Shown here: positions 32,146 through 43,714 of the stretch, one piece after another
Position numbering within the stretch: the first letter of the stretch is position 1
Layout: every line of letters begins with the position of its first letter
From: Bemisia tabaci
Taxonomy: Eukaryota > Arthropoda > Insecta > Hemiptera > Aleyrodidae
Assembly (NCBI RefSeq): GCF_918797505.1
Contig: NC_092798.1
Location: 51,296,985 to 51,360,984 of the forward strand
Direction: 5' to 3'
Length of the DNA stretch: 64,000 nucleotides
Notes under the pieces: model-generated
The model's input: the letters and a program-made list of their open reading frames with translations, nothing else
Told to the model about the DNA's origin: nothing
The model's database searches: none
Made by a program: the position numbers and the translations under genes

Positions 32146-32517
32146 ATGGCCAAATTGTGAAACCATGTATGTTTGTGATGTTGCAGACTTCCTGTCATAC
32201 TCCATCCTTTCATCGGAAAACTGGTCAAATTGGACGTATTTCTATCAAACAAAACTATGAGCATTATGACGTTAGCCCTGTTATGCACATATGCTTATGG
32301 GTCTCAGGGCTCATGTCTTAATGCACATAGTTCCGTTTGGTGGAAGTACGTCCAAATAGCGTCTTGAAAACTTCCTTGATTTTCCTTCTCTAAAAGCAGA
32401 ATATTCCGGAGAAATTTCAAGCTTAGTAATTATTAATTTCAGGCAAAGTAAAATAGGAGCGGAGATTTTGAAACACATCAATGGAGATACGTGGTTTCGC
32501 ACTTCAGCCATCGATAT
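32146..32517. mobile_element. Family C-related MITE with nested family D (32229-32354)
   Basis: TGCAGACTTCCTGTCATACT on the left and GAGATACGTGGTTTCGCACT on the right are C-type ends. The inner D has ends GGACGTATTTCTATCAAACA / TTTGGTGGAAGTACGTCC. Confidence 0.65.
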
Positions 32518-32700
32518 TCAAATGCTTAAATTCGCTCCTTGGCAATTAGTTCATTGACTTCGACTTGATTTAGCAACTGAACTAATTTCACGGCAATGCG
32601 TGAAGTATCACGAAGTATAGAAGGCGAACTGATTTGATCCAGGTCGAATCAAGTTCATCATTTAGGGAGTTTAGTCGCGCGGATTTGTGTAGTGCAAACC

Positions 32701-33252
32701 GGACTGCATTTTGCAATAAGGAAAACTATTTCTGGCTAAACCATAAAAACTGAACTAATGTCGCATTTAAAACGAGCTAGAAATAGTATCAAAATCAGCG
32801 AACATTGTAATGCAATGTCTGAAGGTAGTAGCACTAAATATATTGGAGTTTGGATTGTAGCCGAGTGCTAGAAATAATGCAAAAATGTTTTGAAAAAACA
32901 CTTACATTTTATTAACAATTTTATACCGAAGCTTTTCGAAGCGAACGCTTCATCGTCAGGGTCACAAAATCAATATCACAAAGGCCATAATTTAAATTTC
33001 AAAGAAGGTAACATATTTCACTGATGGTAACAATTGATAACAAGCTATTAGATCCATACAATTTAAATTATGGCCTTTGTGATATCGATTTTGTGACCCT
33101 GACGATGAAGCGTTCGCTTCGAAAAGCTTCGGTATAAAATTGTCAATAAAATGTAAGTGTTTTTTTAAAACATTTTTGCATTATTTCTAGCACTCGGCTA
33201 CAATCCAAACTCCAATAGAAATAGTAGTTCCTCATCGCAGAATGTAGTTCAG
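32701..33252. mobile_element. Family K MITE with nested family L palindrome (32841-33217)
   Basis: The K ends GGACTGCATTTTGCAATAAG / CGCAGAATGTAGTTC are split by L. L runs from TATTGGAGTTTGGATTGTAG to CTACAATCCAAACTCCAATA, with near-perfect arms of about 150 bp containing CGAAGCTTTTCGAAGCGAAC. Confidence 0.85.
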
Positions 33253-33960
33253 TCGTGCTTTTTCCGAGTGAAAAATAGAGGCTTCGGATCAAAGATCAAG
33301 CCTGGCCTCGACCGCATTGTCTTGGTGAAAGAGGGCGAAAGGCTCAAAGCCACCCGCTCGGCAAATATTCGACAAGACTCGGAGCGGAACGTCGTATTTG
33401 TCAAAATTTCAGCGAGTAAATATTTCGCCGGAGACCGGGGTGTGCGAAGAGGGGGGGGGGGGGGGGCGAGAAGTTGATGAGAGCGCCAAAGATCCCGGCA
33501 TATCATCGCGGGCGACTAGCGCCGATACTCGCGCGAGCAACTCGCGCTTGTCGCCGTTCGCGATATCGGTGCCCGCGGCGGTCGGCTGTTTGTCTTACCG
33601 GGGAGCCCCGACCCCCCGAAACCGCCTATCTCCGCTCGGTTACGCATTGGTGCTTGCGCGGTTTTGTATCCGGCGCCGCGAGCGGCGCAATCCGGAATGC
33701 TTTTGAGGCGCGCGCGCCGTTTGAAAATTCCACCCCCGTCATCAAACGCTGGTAACAGTCAACATTCTCGGGGCTCACACGACCCCCCCCCCCCCCGCGC
33801 TAGTTTTACTGGGTTATTTAAAGGCCCCCGCGGGCACGGCGACAAGGATGGGACAAAGATGGCTTTTCGGAAACATTTTAAACTCTCCGGGCAACCACAG
33901 TGGCTCGGCGGAAGGCGACGTCCTTTGTGCCGGGGATAAGTTGCCATTGTGCCCGCATTG
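33253..33960. other. GC-rich, CpG-rich island, no gene recognised
   Basis: Strong composition shift with many CG dinucleotides (33480-33720), a G run (33451-33467) and a C run (33784-33797). Frames open on both strands but no motif was found. Could be a CpG island or the 5' end of a gene whose body is lost. Confidence 0.4.
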
Positions 33961-34060
33961 CACTCGCGCGTGTGTGAGGGAGTCGATCGTGTGTCTTGCG
34001 GATTAGTGTGGGTTCGATGTGCGATTTAAGAACTCCCCACTCGATGGTGTTTGGCGGTGG

Positions 34061-34296
34061 CGCGCATCGGATCGAGCCAATGGGAGAGGTCGGACAAAAG
34101 TTGGAAACTTTAAACGCTTATAACTCCGTTTTTACGAAACTTTGAGGTTCTAAAGTGGCTTCATTGAATTTATCGTGAGATTTCCTTCAAGAAGCACCCC
34201 TTAAGTTTAAAATATGACGAAATGAACATGAAAATTTGCGGTTTTAGTCAAAAATTTCATGTCCGACGCTCTGATTGATTCGATCTACTGTGTGGC
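34061..34296. mobile_element. Family G MITE
   Basis: CGCATCGGATCGAGCCAATG to GATTGATTCGATCTACTGTG, with GGTCGGACA / TGTCCGAC. Confidence 0.8.
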
Positions 34297-34450
34297 GTGG
34301 CGTGTTTTGTAATGTATCGATTGATCTGCCATTTGAACCTATGGAGAAGGATCGATAAATAGAGTGTTCGCAACGAACACCTTGATAATCGATTCTTTAC
34401 GATAGCCTCAATTGGGGAAATATCGATAGTTGATCAGTCACGCCTCGCTG
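34290..34450. mobile_element. Family E MITE, adjoining family G
   Basis: TGTGGCGTGGCGTGTTTTGT to GATAGTTGATCAGTCACGCC, with GTGTTCGCAACGAACAC. Confidence 0.75.
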
Positions 34451-34671
34451 TGGTTTGGTCTTTTGTTCTGACGACTGCCAGGCGTGATCGAGCTCACAAT
34501 CAGACTTATCATCTGATGTAAGGGACTAAATGCTTCTTGATCTGAGCCTTAGTGACCATATGACACCAAGCTTTCCAGAGCTCACGTGGGAATGGAGATT
34601 CGTCCTTGCATACTTAGAGGGGCGGCCGTATTTGCTCCGGTTTTGGGGATCATTCCATCGCGAGTTCGAAT

Positions 34672-34880
34672 AATCGCGCCGAACACAGTGCGGCCGGCGT
34701 TAAAGGCATGTTAGCCCCTGCAAGACTGCGGGAATACTTCCCGCATTGCGCCAAACATCACGGTCGGCATGACACGCGTATTAGCGCCTACAAGACTGCG
34801 TGAATACTTCTCGCATTGCGCTAAACGCAGTGCAGTCGGTCAGTTGGCGTGAAATGCATATAAGCGCTTACAAGACACAA
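34672..34880. repeat. Three-copy tandem repeat, unit about 72 bp
   Basis: Units share CAGTGC(G/A)G(C/T)CGG, TTAGC(G/C)CCT.CAAGACTGCG and GAATACTTC(C/T)CGCATTGCGC. The ACTTC.CGCATTGCGC motif also sits in the hairpins at 31638 and 53452. Confidence 0.7.
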
Positions 34881-35455
34881 ATATCCAATCAGTGGACAAC
34901 GCGAGACTGCAATCCTCGAAGGATCGTGGAGATCATCCTGCCGTCTGTTAACTTTCCCATCATGAAATATCCCTCATTGCACCTCATCGACTGGTTCTTC
35001 ATACGAATCAAATATCAAAATTTGCCAGTTTTTGTTGCAAATTCCATGCCGACTTCGCCCATCGGCATGGGTGCGTCGTTGTCTCGTAATTTTGAGGTTT
35101 TCAGTCATGGAGAGTCCGTCTGTAAATTGCTAAACTAGGACTACGTGTCATCATTCTACTCCCTGCTCCAGTTTTTACCACAATTAAATGGAAAATATAT
35201 ATCCTCATTGCGGCGATTCAGAAACTCGGATGATATTTAATTTTTTTTTGGTTGCCGAAAAAAAAAAGAAAAAAAGAAAATATCGCGTAGAAAGTTTCGA
35301 TACTTCGATCTATTTGAGATCATTTAGGGAAATCTGCGGAAATTTTTCAGAAAAACTGTGTGTAGCTTTTTAAAAACATTGATTAAATAACTTGAACATG
35401 GTTGCTGTACGATTTTTACGTGTAGTACTTTTCAGCGGTTAGCGGCCGCGTAGCA
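34881..35455. other. No gene seen
   Basis: Chance frames only (34800-35138 starts inside the tandem repeat). Confidence 0.4.
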
Positions 35456-35473
35456 GCCACGGGCCCCATAGTA

Positions 35474-35698
35474 TTAATATGCAATAAGGATGATCGTCCA
35501 TAAAACTAGTCTTTATACATTTGATTGTATCATCATGAGTTTGGAGGAAGACACTTTTGTGAAACAGAAATTGAAAATTTCCAGTAATAATGCATAAGGA
35601 TGATCATCCTTGAAACTAGTCTTCATACATTTGATCGTATCATCATGAAATTTGGAGGAAGACACTTTTGTGAATCAGAAATTGAAAATTTTCTAGTT
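35474..35698. repeat. Two-copy tandem repeat, period about 112 bp
   Basis: TAAGGATGATCGTCCATAAA and TAAGGATGATCATCCTTGAA start the units; both contain TTTGGAGGAAGACACTTTTG and CAGAAATTGAAAATTT. Confidence 0.85.
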
Positions 35699-36136
35699 AC
35701 AGAAATGGAGGGTTAGTAGATTGGAAAGTTATGAATTAACGTAAGTGGAAGATTACGAATGAATTTAAGTAACATTTTTTTATTTTTGACGGTGAGAATA
35801 CTAATTGTGAATGAAAATGTAGCAACTTTAAAACGCAGTTGCGTTCTTTTGTCTGAGGGACGACGAATTTCATCGTGCATTTTCTCCACAGGAATTCGCC
35901 ATGGTTGAAAATAGGAAAACTGGGTTCTGAAGCAGTATTCTATAATTCATTCCCTCTCACCCATATTCACTGAGTCGTTCAAGAGAGCGATTTTCTATTA
36001 CGACTCTGAAGAGCTTAAACTTACCCCACACAACTTAATATTCTCACATATGCATGATGATGCAAACACAAATCATCGGGCCGAGGATCGGAAGACTGAC
36101 CAAGACCTACCTCACCGAAAACTTCCCTACAATACC
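35699..36136. other. No gene seen
   Basis: AT-rich unique sequence without motifs. Confidence 0.4.
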
Positions 36137-36389
36137 GCCATGCTAAGGAACAACGCCGTATGAGGCTTCAGACGCTGCTAAATTTTCCTTTGATAAAGCA
36201 CGAATTTCTCGGCAAGTTTATGAATATTCGTCTTCCAATTTTATAGTGAATTTTGTTCGCAATTTCGCCCAAAGATCCAGAAAATGTCAAAGAAAAATAT
36301 GAATAACTTCCATTAAAAATAAGCATTTTTATCGGAGGAAATTTGGCAACATTCGAAGGCTCATACGGCGTTTTTCCTCAGAACGGTAG
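36137..36389. mobile_element. Family I MITE
   Basis: CATGCTAAGGAACAACGCCG to CATACGGCGTTTTTCCTCAG, with TTTGGCAACATTCGAAGG near the right end. The frame at 36343-36681 starts in it and is probably chance. Confidence 0.7.
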
Positions 36390-36890
36390 AATAACAAGAG
36401 CTCCTTCCGCGGGTCATAATCCCTCAAACAGAGCTTTCAACAAGCGAAGACCAATCACATATCTCGCAGCGGTGTCCGCCAACGGAAGCCAGCCCCGCGG
36501 GGCGAATCAAGAACCATCCATTCAAATCATAAATGGAACTTGTAAACACGGCCTGACCCTCCAAACTCCGGCATTGTTCGTCCCGAGTGCGTTTTCACAG
36601 AAGAATGTTCATTGCGTGCGCCTCGATAAGCATCTTAACAGACACCTACTTGCCATTACGTCAATTCAACAATTTAGGTGAAACGGAGAAGCGTAATTTT
36701 CCCGCATCCCTCACGCCTCCTGCGCCGCCCCTATTTTGCCGTGCAGAGGGAAACCACCCTACGAAAATTTGGTTGATGCCAAATTTCTTCTAATAAAATA
36801 AGAATTTTCAGAGGATATTAGAGTATCTCCATTTCATTAATTTTATCGTTATATGATGTTGTATTTCTTAAAATTTCAAGACAAATTGGT

Positions 36891-37120
36891 CACCTTCCGG
36901 TCAAAGTATCATAAGCGCCATGCGACGTTTCAAGATTTCTTCCGTCATTTTATTTGTTTACAGAGAAATTTTTCAACGAAGCTGTCCAAACATTTCACTG
37001 AATTCCTTTGTGCTGTCGTTAAAATTCAATAACATTTTCAAACAAATTCAACCAACAATTTCTTCGGTGATAATTTTGAAACGTCGCATGGCGTTTGTAA
37101 TGCTTCGCTGAGAAGGTGAC
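36891..37120. mobile_element. Family V MITE
   Basis: CACCTTCCGGTCAAAGTATC, CATGCGACGTTTCAAGATTT and right arm TTTTGAAACGTCGCATGGCG, then GAGAAGGTGACG. Confidence 0.75.
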
Positions 37121-37463
37121 GAATTGTGTTTTCGCCCTCAGAAAAAAGAGCCTAAATCAACAAAAACTCGAAATCGAGTTATTGATACCAGATCATAGAG
37201 AATGACCCACCCAAGTAGCACAAGTGCAACCTGATCATTCAAATAATTCTGCACTTTGTTGGAATAAAATTGCAATCCCCTCCCCCTCCATAACATTGCA
37301 ATATTGTTATATCGTTCGGTAAATAAATGCCGATTATAAACGATCCATGAGAAAAGATATGCGATAATGATGGATAGTTTGCAATACGAGAAATTCAACT
37401 TATTTAAATTTTATCTCAATACGTATCAATAAGAGGAATCCCTTCAATCAGTGAACAGGCAAC

Positions 37464-38036
37464 ATGCACATCATTCCGTCACAAATAGCTATAATTTTAA
37501 GTTATAATTGTAGTTTAATGAAACCGCGTTACTTTGAATGCATGAATAAACATGATTCTGTTTATAAATTCTTCATCGAATTTCTTTTTGAAACAACCGG
37601 AATTCTGGCCGTCGCAATGAGAGTCCGATGGGAAAAATGGGAATCCCGGTTATCTGGAAAGAAATCCCATGAAAGACGTTCCTACAAACGCCGTGGGAGA
37701 GTTTCCTCGGTGTGCACAGATTGTTTTTTTTTTTCAAAAAATGATCAGAGATGTCACGGATTTGAAGTCTCCAGTTTAAAAGACATAGTTGAAAAAAGGA
37801 TATTGAATAATGTTATCTGCCACGTACAGCACGCAAAATTTTCGAATGCAACAACTCACACACAACTTGCTTGCATACAACTTTTCACTCTCAGTTTGTA
37901 TAAAAATGGATTCAACTGCTGGCAACTTGTTTTTTGGAACGTTAAACGGCGAATTCCGTCGCAAACTCAAAATCCGATTTCTCGACCCCACTTCAGAGAA
38001 AGTTTCCCACTGAAAATTTTGTCCTCTTGCACTTAG
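37464..38036 (+). other. Unassigned 190-codon open frame
   Basis: The longest uninterrupted plus-strand frame outside recognised exons. It starts MHIIPSQIAIILSYNCSLMK. No motif, signal or repeat is visible, the composition is unremarkable, and a 119-codon frame runs antisense. It may be chance or part of an unidentified exon. Confidence 0.2.
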
Positions 38037-39103
38037 ATCCTCTTTCAATGAATGGCCACATATAGTGAACCTGGAACACGGAGAAAATGATATTGCTGAT
38101 TTAACGATTTTGCAGTTAAAAAAAGTGGCCGGCATGTTTAAATGTAGATTTCACAATAAGACATGCTACTTCAACCACTCCCATGGTTAAAGTATCTTTT
38201 CAATATTATAAAATGTACATGTCGAAACATGTCGGAGGCATTTTCTAACGATTTCAGTGTTAAATCAGCAATCCATTTTTTCCGTGAATTCGTCATGGGG
38301 GAGGAGGGTCCAGATGGAAAAAATCCCTGAAAATCACGGGGAACGACTTTTTCCGAAAATGTTTTTCAGTCATGGAGGGAGGGTTACCAGACCCCGGTCG
38401 CTATGCCACTGAACGGTCACATCTGCGTATTTTCTTCAAAAGATGAACATTTTATTGTGGGCAATTTGGCAGCATTGTGGCGCTCATAGGGCGTTCTTCG
38501 TAAGCTCGGTAGTGTTCCTGAGCGATCGCTAAGAGCAAATCAAGGCAGGGAATACAGAATGTACGGCGCTAAAGATTTCTTTATCCTATTAGCACGAGCT
38601 TGGGTCTATTGGGGTGGAAATTCGATAAGGAAATACGATATACGTACACTGCCGACACTCTCAGCGCCCGCCCGAAAACTATTAAAACTCAGTTTGCTCC
38701 TGCGTTCGGGCGGGGATATTTCAATATTTCTATTTTCAGCCACAGCACCTTCGCCGCGTGCAATTTGTTCTTCGGCTAAGAGGGCCGCGGGAAAATTCTT
38801 TCCAGATTCCGCGGTTCCTGTAATTGTTCTCCGGAATCTCATTTTCCGACTAAATGCCTCGATCAATAATCTCCTGAGACTTAAAGTGTATCGATGATGA
38901 AACGCAGAGACACGTGTCTCGATTACGCGAGTTTCAAATTATAGTATTTTATTTTTTGGCGGTATACGAGCTCATATTTTATCACCGAAGGCAATATATA
39001 TTTCACGGATCCCACACTGCTATCTTAAAAGTAATTACCAAAATTTTATAGCTCGTTAAGAAAGTAAATTTGAAAATTAAAGAAAAATTCCTGGTCTTTG
39101 ACA
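38037..39103. other. No gene seen
   Basis: A family I end (GGGCAATTTGGCAGCATTGT) is at 38457-38512; the 38559-38897 frames on both strands lack motifs. Confidence 0.4.
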
Positions 39104-39363
39104 TATCGACGGTGGAACTATCAGACCACGTATCTCGTTTGCGGTGTTTAAAAATCTCCACTCACATTTTATTTTTTTGAAGGAGATCAAATCAATATCA
39201 TTCCTTACAATTTTCACAGATTTTTCTCCGCACAAAGAGGAAAAATCACGGAAGTTTTCACGAATTGACGTTGAGTAGTTTTCTATTTAAAAAATAAAGT
39301 ATGACAGGAAGTCTGCGACGTCGCAAACCGAGATACGTGGTTTGGTAGTTTCACCGTCGATAT
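39104..39363. mobile_element. Family C MITE
   Basis: TATCGACGGTGGAACTATCA to GGTAGTTTCACCGTCGATAT, with GGAAGTCTGCGACGTCGCAA near the right end. Confidence 0.88.
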
Positions 39364-39585
39364 ATAGCCTTGTTGCTGATCATCGTAATAAATTAACTAA
39401 CTAATTACTGTAGTGCTGACTACTACAGATTCGCTGAATGATGACTGATACCAAAGGGCTAAGCAATTGGTTTAACAATCCCAACCTAGTTAGCAAACAC
39501 TTGTCTAACAAAGCGCTCGCCTCGACATGCTTCAGTCATCATCAAGCTAATTTTATTTTATTTTTCGCTCCACAAGTTGCCCATC

Positions 39586-39732
39586 AATTAGACCAAATTT
39601 TGCGATTAAGGACTACTATCTCTGGCTCAGTTTAAAGGTAACGTATGTACCATCAGTTTCCCTTCTCATATAAGTGTTCTTACAGAAGAGCTAGGTTTTG
39701 TATTTTGTAATTGTAAAATGAAATCCAATTAT
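39586..39732. mobile_element. Family K MITE
   Basis: ACCAAATTTTGCGATTAAGG to TGTAATTGTAAAATGAAATC, with TCTGGCTCAGTTTA and AACGTATGTACCATCAG. Confidence 0.65.
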
Positions 39733-39896
39733 CATTGGGCAAAAAATAGCTTTGACCTCTAAACCTCCTTTTGCCTCACCGAATCAAATTTCGAAAACGT
39801 CAACGTCGGAAATCGAGACCGCCAATCACGGAAGCAGATTGAATTTTCTACAAATTTTGTAAAAAAGGACTGCGATAAGCAAAAAGAATTCAAGCG

Positions 39897-40112
39897 TTAT
39901 CAGCTATTTCCAAATTTATTTGGGTAATTTAATTTTTTGAATGGTTGTCGGGATTTTTTTCGCTTTCCTTGAATTTTCTGCATAGTGTGAAGCGAATTCT
40001 ATAGAATTTTCAAAGGAATCCGCACAACAGTTCTCGTGTAAAAAATTAAATTGCCTAGTTAAATTTTGACAATAGCTGATGTGGTTTGATATCTTTTTGA
40101 TAAACACGGTCC
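39897..40112. mobile_element. Family B MITE, left end truncated
   Basis: The right arm TTTTGACAATAGCTGATGTG and GATAAACACGGTCC is intact; the left arm starts only at TATCAGCTATTTCC. Confidence 0.65.
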
Positions 40113-40133
40113 AAGTACGGACACGTTCATTTG

Positions 40134-40141
40134 AAAAAAAG

Positions 40142-40174
<33 letters not shown>
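40134..40174. repeat. Poly(A) run
   Basis: About 40 bases of A with one G; the long open frames here are an artefact of it. Confidence 0.9.
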
Positions 40175-40176
<2 letters not shown>

Positions 40177-40189
40177 AATTGGGGAATGA

Positions 40190-40612
40190 ATGTGTCGCAG
40201 GCAATGAGCAATCGCCGGCAAATTGCAATATATTCGTGTTGTATCAACAAATTAAAAAAAATTTAAAGTGAAAAAAGTAAAAACGAGATAGGAAGTAGTG
40301 ATTACTATGCTTTGAATTCAAACATACGTCATCCCCTTCTTCTTGAATGCATGGTACCAGCTAGCACACTCGCGAGTTCGTGAAATGTAATAATAATAAT
40401 CTGCGTTGGGTTTGGTTTGGTTAAGCAACTAAACTAACTCCGCGGCAAAGCTAAGAGTATCGCTGGATTTGAAGGCGTTCCAAGCTGAGGTCGTGCCTTG
40501 CATCTCTTTGCTAAAGAAACCTTTACTACATCGATGTCACTTAATTGCAATTTGACGAATTGATAAGTACGGAGCTTGCAAATTGCCGGCGATTGCTGAT
40601 TGCCTGCGACAT
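40190..40612. mobile_element. Family HH inverted-repeat element
   Basis: GTCGCAGGCAATGAGCAATC and GCCGGCAAATTGCA pair with TGCAAATTGCCGGCGATTGC and TGATTGCCTGCGAC. Interior GGTTAAGCAACTAAACTAAC resembles 10237-10256. Confidence 0.65.
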
Positions 40613-40752
40613 ATAAGTACAGTTTCAATAGCATCAAAGGTTTCAATCATAGGATATAAGTATTTTAAGAAATATAAGAATTGCAAGTTAGCAAACTCCC
40701 TTAACATGCCAATCACCAGTATATTTACCTCAGAAGTGCATCTCATTCAAAA

Positions 40753-41009
40753 TGGATTGCACTTTGTCAAAAGGAGCCAAGAGCATTATAATGTTGCTAG
40801 GATTGCGCACTTCAATTCTTTGCAAAAAATTAATGAAACCATGCAAACGATTTAATTTACGAAGGTAATGTTCGTCATGAATTCATAGTTGATTAGGAAT
40901 AAAAATAAAACTTGTTAAGATGATCAGTTTATATTTGCAAGGTGAAAAAGTTACACAATTTTAGCGTCATTGGGATGCTCTTGGCCCCTTTTCGCAAAAT
41001 GCAATCCAT
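40753..41009. mobile_element. Family A MITE flanked by long direct repeats
   Basis: GGATTGCACTTTGTCAAAAG to CTTTTCGCAAAATGCAATCC. The 72 bp on each side (40680-40752 and 41023-41095) are diverged copies of each other: TTAGCAAA.T.CCTTAACA.G and CCAATCAC.GGTA.ATTTACC. Confidence 0.75.
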
Positions 41010-41277
41010 ATAATAATTATAAGTTAGCAAAGTTCCTTAACACGCCAATCACTGGTACATTTACCTCAAGGGTGCATCTTATTCCAAATGTGCAGCGAGA
41101 GGGTCGGTCTGATTATCGGTTCGGAAGGGGGTATCAAGCATGGTCATGTCAGACGCTCAAAAGAGGAAAACGAGATCTTACCGAGCTCATTCCGTATTCC
41201 CGCCGCGACTGCTCCTCGACTTGACAAAAAAAGAAACAATTTTCGGAACGGTTTTGCTTTACGCCGCGACTCCATTT

Positions 41278-41400
41278 GGACGTATTTCTGCCAAACAGAA
41301 CCATGTCCATTAAGGCTTGAGTCCTGAGACCTATAAGAACGTATGCGCAACAGGGCTCACGTCATAATGCACATAGTTCCGTTTGGCAGAAATACGTCCA
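41278..41400. mobile_element. Family D MITE
   Basis: GGACGTATTTCTGCCAAACA to GTTTGGCAGAAATACGTCC. Confidence 0.85.
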
Positions 41401-41861
41401 TTTGCAAGCGCGTCTGACACAGAATGCATCCTATATTTTACATGCACCGCATCTCATCAGAAACTCGCCACGCCTGCCTCGGTCCTCGGATCGGTATTTT
41501 CCGTTCTTCGTAGTTGTCAGATAGTGCTGAAAATCAGCAATTTTCCCCATTCAGCCCATGTAAATTGTACACAATTTATTGCACAGCCTGATAACCTTGC
41601 CGATCTTCCTATCGTCCCGTCCCATCTTTACCGCTCGATTGCGTCACCGAGTCGCAGGAGCGAAAGTGGTGTGGTGCCGTGTGTGAAAGGTTATCCAGCC
41701 CCAATCGAACGGTATTTAACGAGTTTTCTGATTTTTAGTTCTTCATGAGATGACACCGTGGGCTCTTAATTTTCATTCATTGCATTGATAAAACTATTTG
41801 TGCTAATGCCTGCGGATTTAATGACCTTGATCGATGTAACTTAGCAATACTAGTCATCAAT
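41401..41861. other. No gene recognised
   Basis: A 121-codon plus frame (41383-41748) begins in the MITE end and shows no motif. Confidence 0.35.
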
Positions 41862-42062
41862 AGCCAAGAGCATTCCAATGTCGCTAACCTTGCAAACATG
41901 AACGATCATCCAAACTAGTTTCACCTCTCCTCCCAATAAACTATGAATTCAAGACGAAAATTACCGTCGCAAAGTTTACTTTCTGCAAAAAATGTACCTA
42001 AGTTGCACAATCCCAGCAACATTGAAATGCTCTTAGTTCCTTTTTGCAAAATGCGATCCAAT
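41862..42062. mobile_element. Family A-related MITE
   Basis: GCCAAGAGCATTCCAATGTC pairs with GAAATGCTCTTAGTTCCTTT and TTGCAAAATGCGATCC; the left outer end is lost. Confidence 0.6.
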
Positions 42063-42384
42063 TGGTTGTTGCTGCAAAAAATAGTTTCCCACAAGCTGCT
42101 ATACAATGCTCCAGTGACCATGTAAGTTGGCCCGAGCACTAAATTTTCGGGAAGAAAGCCTTTCCCCTACCTGGTTTCTCACTTAATATCCGCCCGAGTT
42201 TCGCATATCTTCCGTTTCTCCTCATCGCAGCATCCGTCAAACCGCAATTGCCCGGAAACTAGGACCGCACATCTTATCTGATAAAATCGTTCGCCCTTTA
42301 GACCGATTCTGGCGGGTTAGGCCAGACTAGTCGATGAGTCAACTGTTGATCTAATTTCATTACGTGAACGTAGAAGAAAAACGG

Positions 42385-42760
42385 GGTAAAAAATCACTAA
42401 TGTGTGATCAATTTTCAAGGACAATTCTGTAATTTCTCCTACGATTTTAAATAGATTAAAACGCGTAATATCCAAAATCTAAGCTCAGATTCGGATTCCT
42501 CGTGAAAAATTGATGAGATTTTATGCATCATATGTTAGAATAGCGTGAAGGAAAGAGGTTTAATGACGTAAAAAAACACTTATGTATGATCAATTTTCAA
42601 GGACAATTCTGTAATTTCTCCTACGATTTTAAATAGATTAAAACGCGTAATATCCAAAATCTAAGCTCAGATTCGGATTTCTCGTGAAAAATTGATGAGA
42701 TTTCATATATCATATGTTAAAATAGCGTGAAGGAAAAAGGTTTAACGACGCGTATAGATT
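42385..42760 (-). repeat. Satellite monomers in inverted orientation, two copies, period about 182 bp
   Basis: The phrases TGATCAATTTTCAAGGACAA and CTCAGATTCGGATT(C/T)CTCGTG repeat once. Read in reverse they match the plus-strand array (CACGAGGAATCCGAATCTGA). Confidence 0.8.
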
Positions 42761-43010
42761 CTGTCATACTGCCTCTTTGAAGTACGCCGCCGCGCTGCGC
42801 CCGCGCCGGTCGCCCGAGATGCAACCGAACGGGGAGGCGCCGGCCGGCGCTAAGCAAGCGTCCGGTTTCGTCCCGAGGAATTTCTCACGATAAATTCTTT
42901 TTCTTCCTCCTACGCTGACCTACTGAACACTACCCATGTTGCCACGTTGGACTCATATGCTCGAATCAGTATGTCTACGTTACGTCTCTTTCCTTCACGC
43001 TATGCTCGGG
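42761..43010. other. GC-rich spacer between inverted satellite blocks
   Basis: 42775-42885 is very GC-rich (GCGCCGGCCGGCGC) and separates the two orientations. Confidence 0.6.
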
Positions 43011-43714
43011 TATGATACATGAAATTGTATCAATTTTTAACGAGGAATCCGAATCTGAACTTCGATTTTGGGTATCACGCGTTTTAAGTCAAATTTTCCA
43101 AATTCGAAAATCTGAAATGACTGACGTGGCTTAAAATGCCATCTCGGCTCCTGTTCGATGGATTTTCCTGAAATTCGGTGTCAGGGTATGATACATGAAA
43201 TCGCATCGATTTTTTACGAGGAATCCGAATCTGAACTTCGATTTTGGGTATCACGCGTTTTAAGTAAAATGTTTCAACTTCAAAAATCCGAAATGACTGA
43301 AGTGGCTTAAAATTCCATCTCGGCCCCTGTTCGATAGATTTTTCTGAAATTCGGTGTCAGGGTATGATACATTAAATCGCATCGATTTTTTACGAGGAAT
43401 CCGAATCTGAGCTTCGATTTTGGGTAACACGCGTTTTAAAGAAAATTTTTCAACTTCAAAAATCCGAAATGACTGAAGTGGCTTAAAATGCCATCTCGGC
43501 TCCTGTTTGATGGATTCTCCTGAAATTTGGTGTCAGGGTATGGTACATGAAATCGCATCGATTTTTTACGAGGAATCCGAATCTGAGCTTCGATTTTGGG
43601 CATCACGCGTTTTAAATCAAAATCTGTCAAAATTCAAAATTCGAAAATCCGAAATGGCTTAAAATGCTATCTTGGCCCCTGTTCGATGGATTTTTCTGAA
43701 ATTCGGTGTCAGGA
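43011..43714 (+). repeat. 176-bp satellite, four tandem monomers
   Basis: TATGATACAT starts monomers at 43011, 43187, 43363 and 43539. Each contains GAGGAATCCGAATCTGA.C, CACGCGTTTTAA and TTCGATGGATT. Confidence 0.88.

Noticed and set aside
33398..33755. Overlapping frames in the CpG island as a gene
   Set aside because: Several frames are open at once, as expected from GC-rich sequence; no domain or splice structure.
39916..40250. Phe-rich minus frames
   Set aside because: Reading through a poly(A) run and family B ends.
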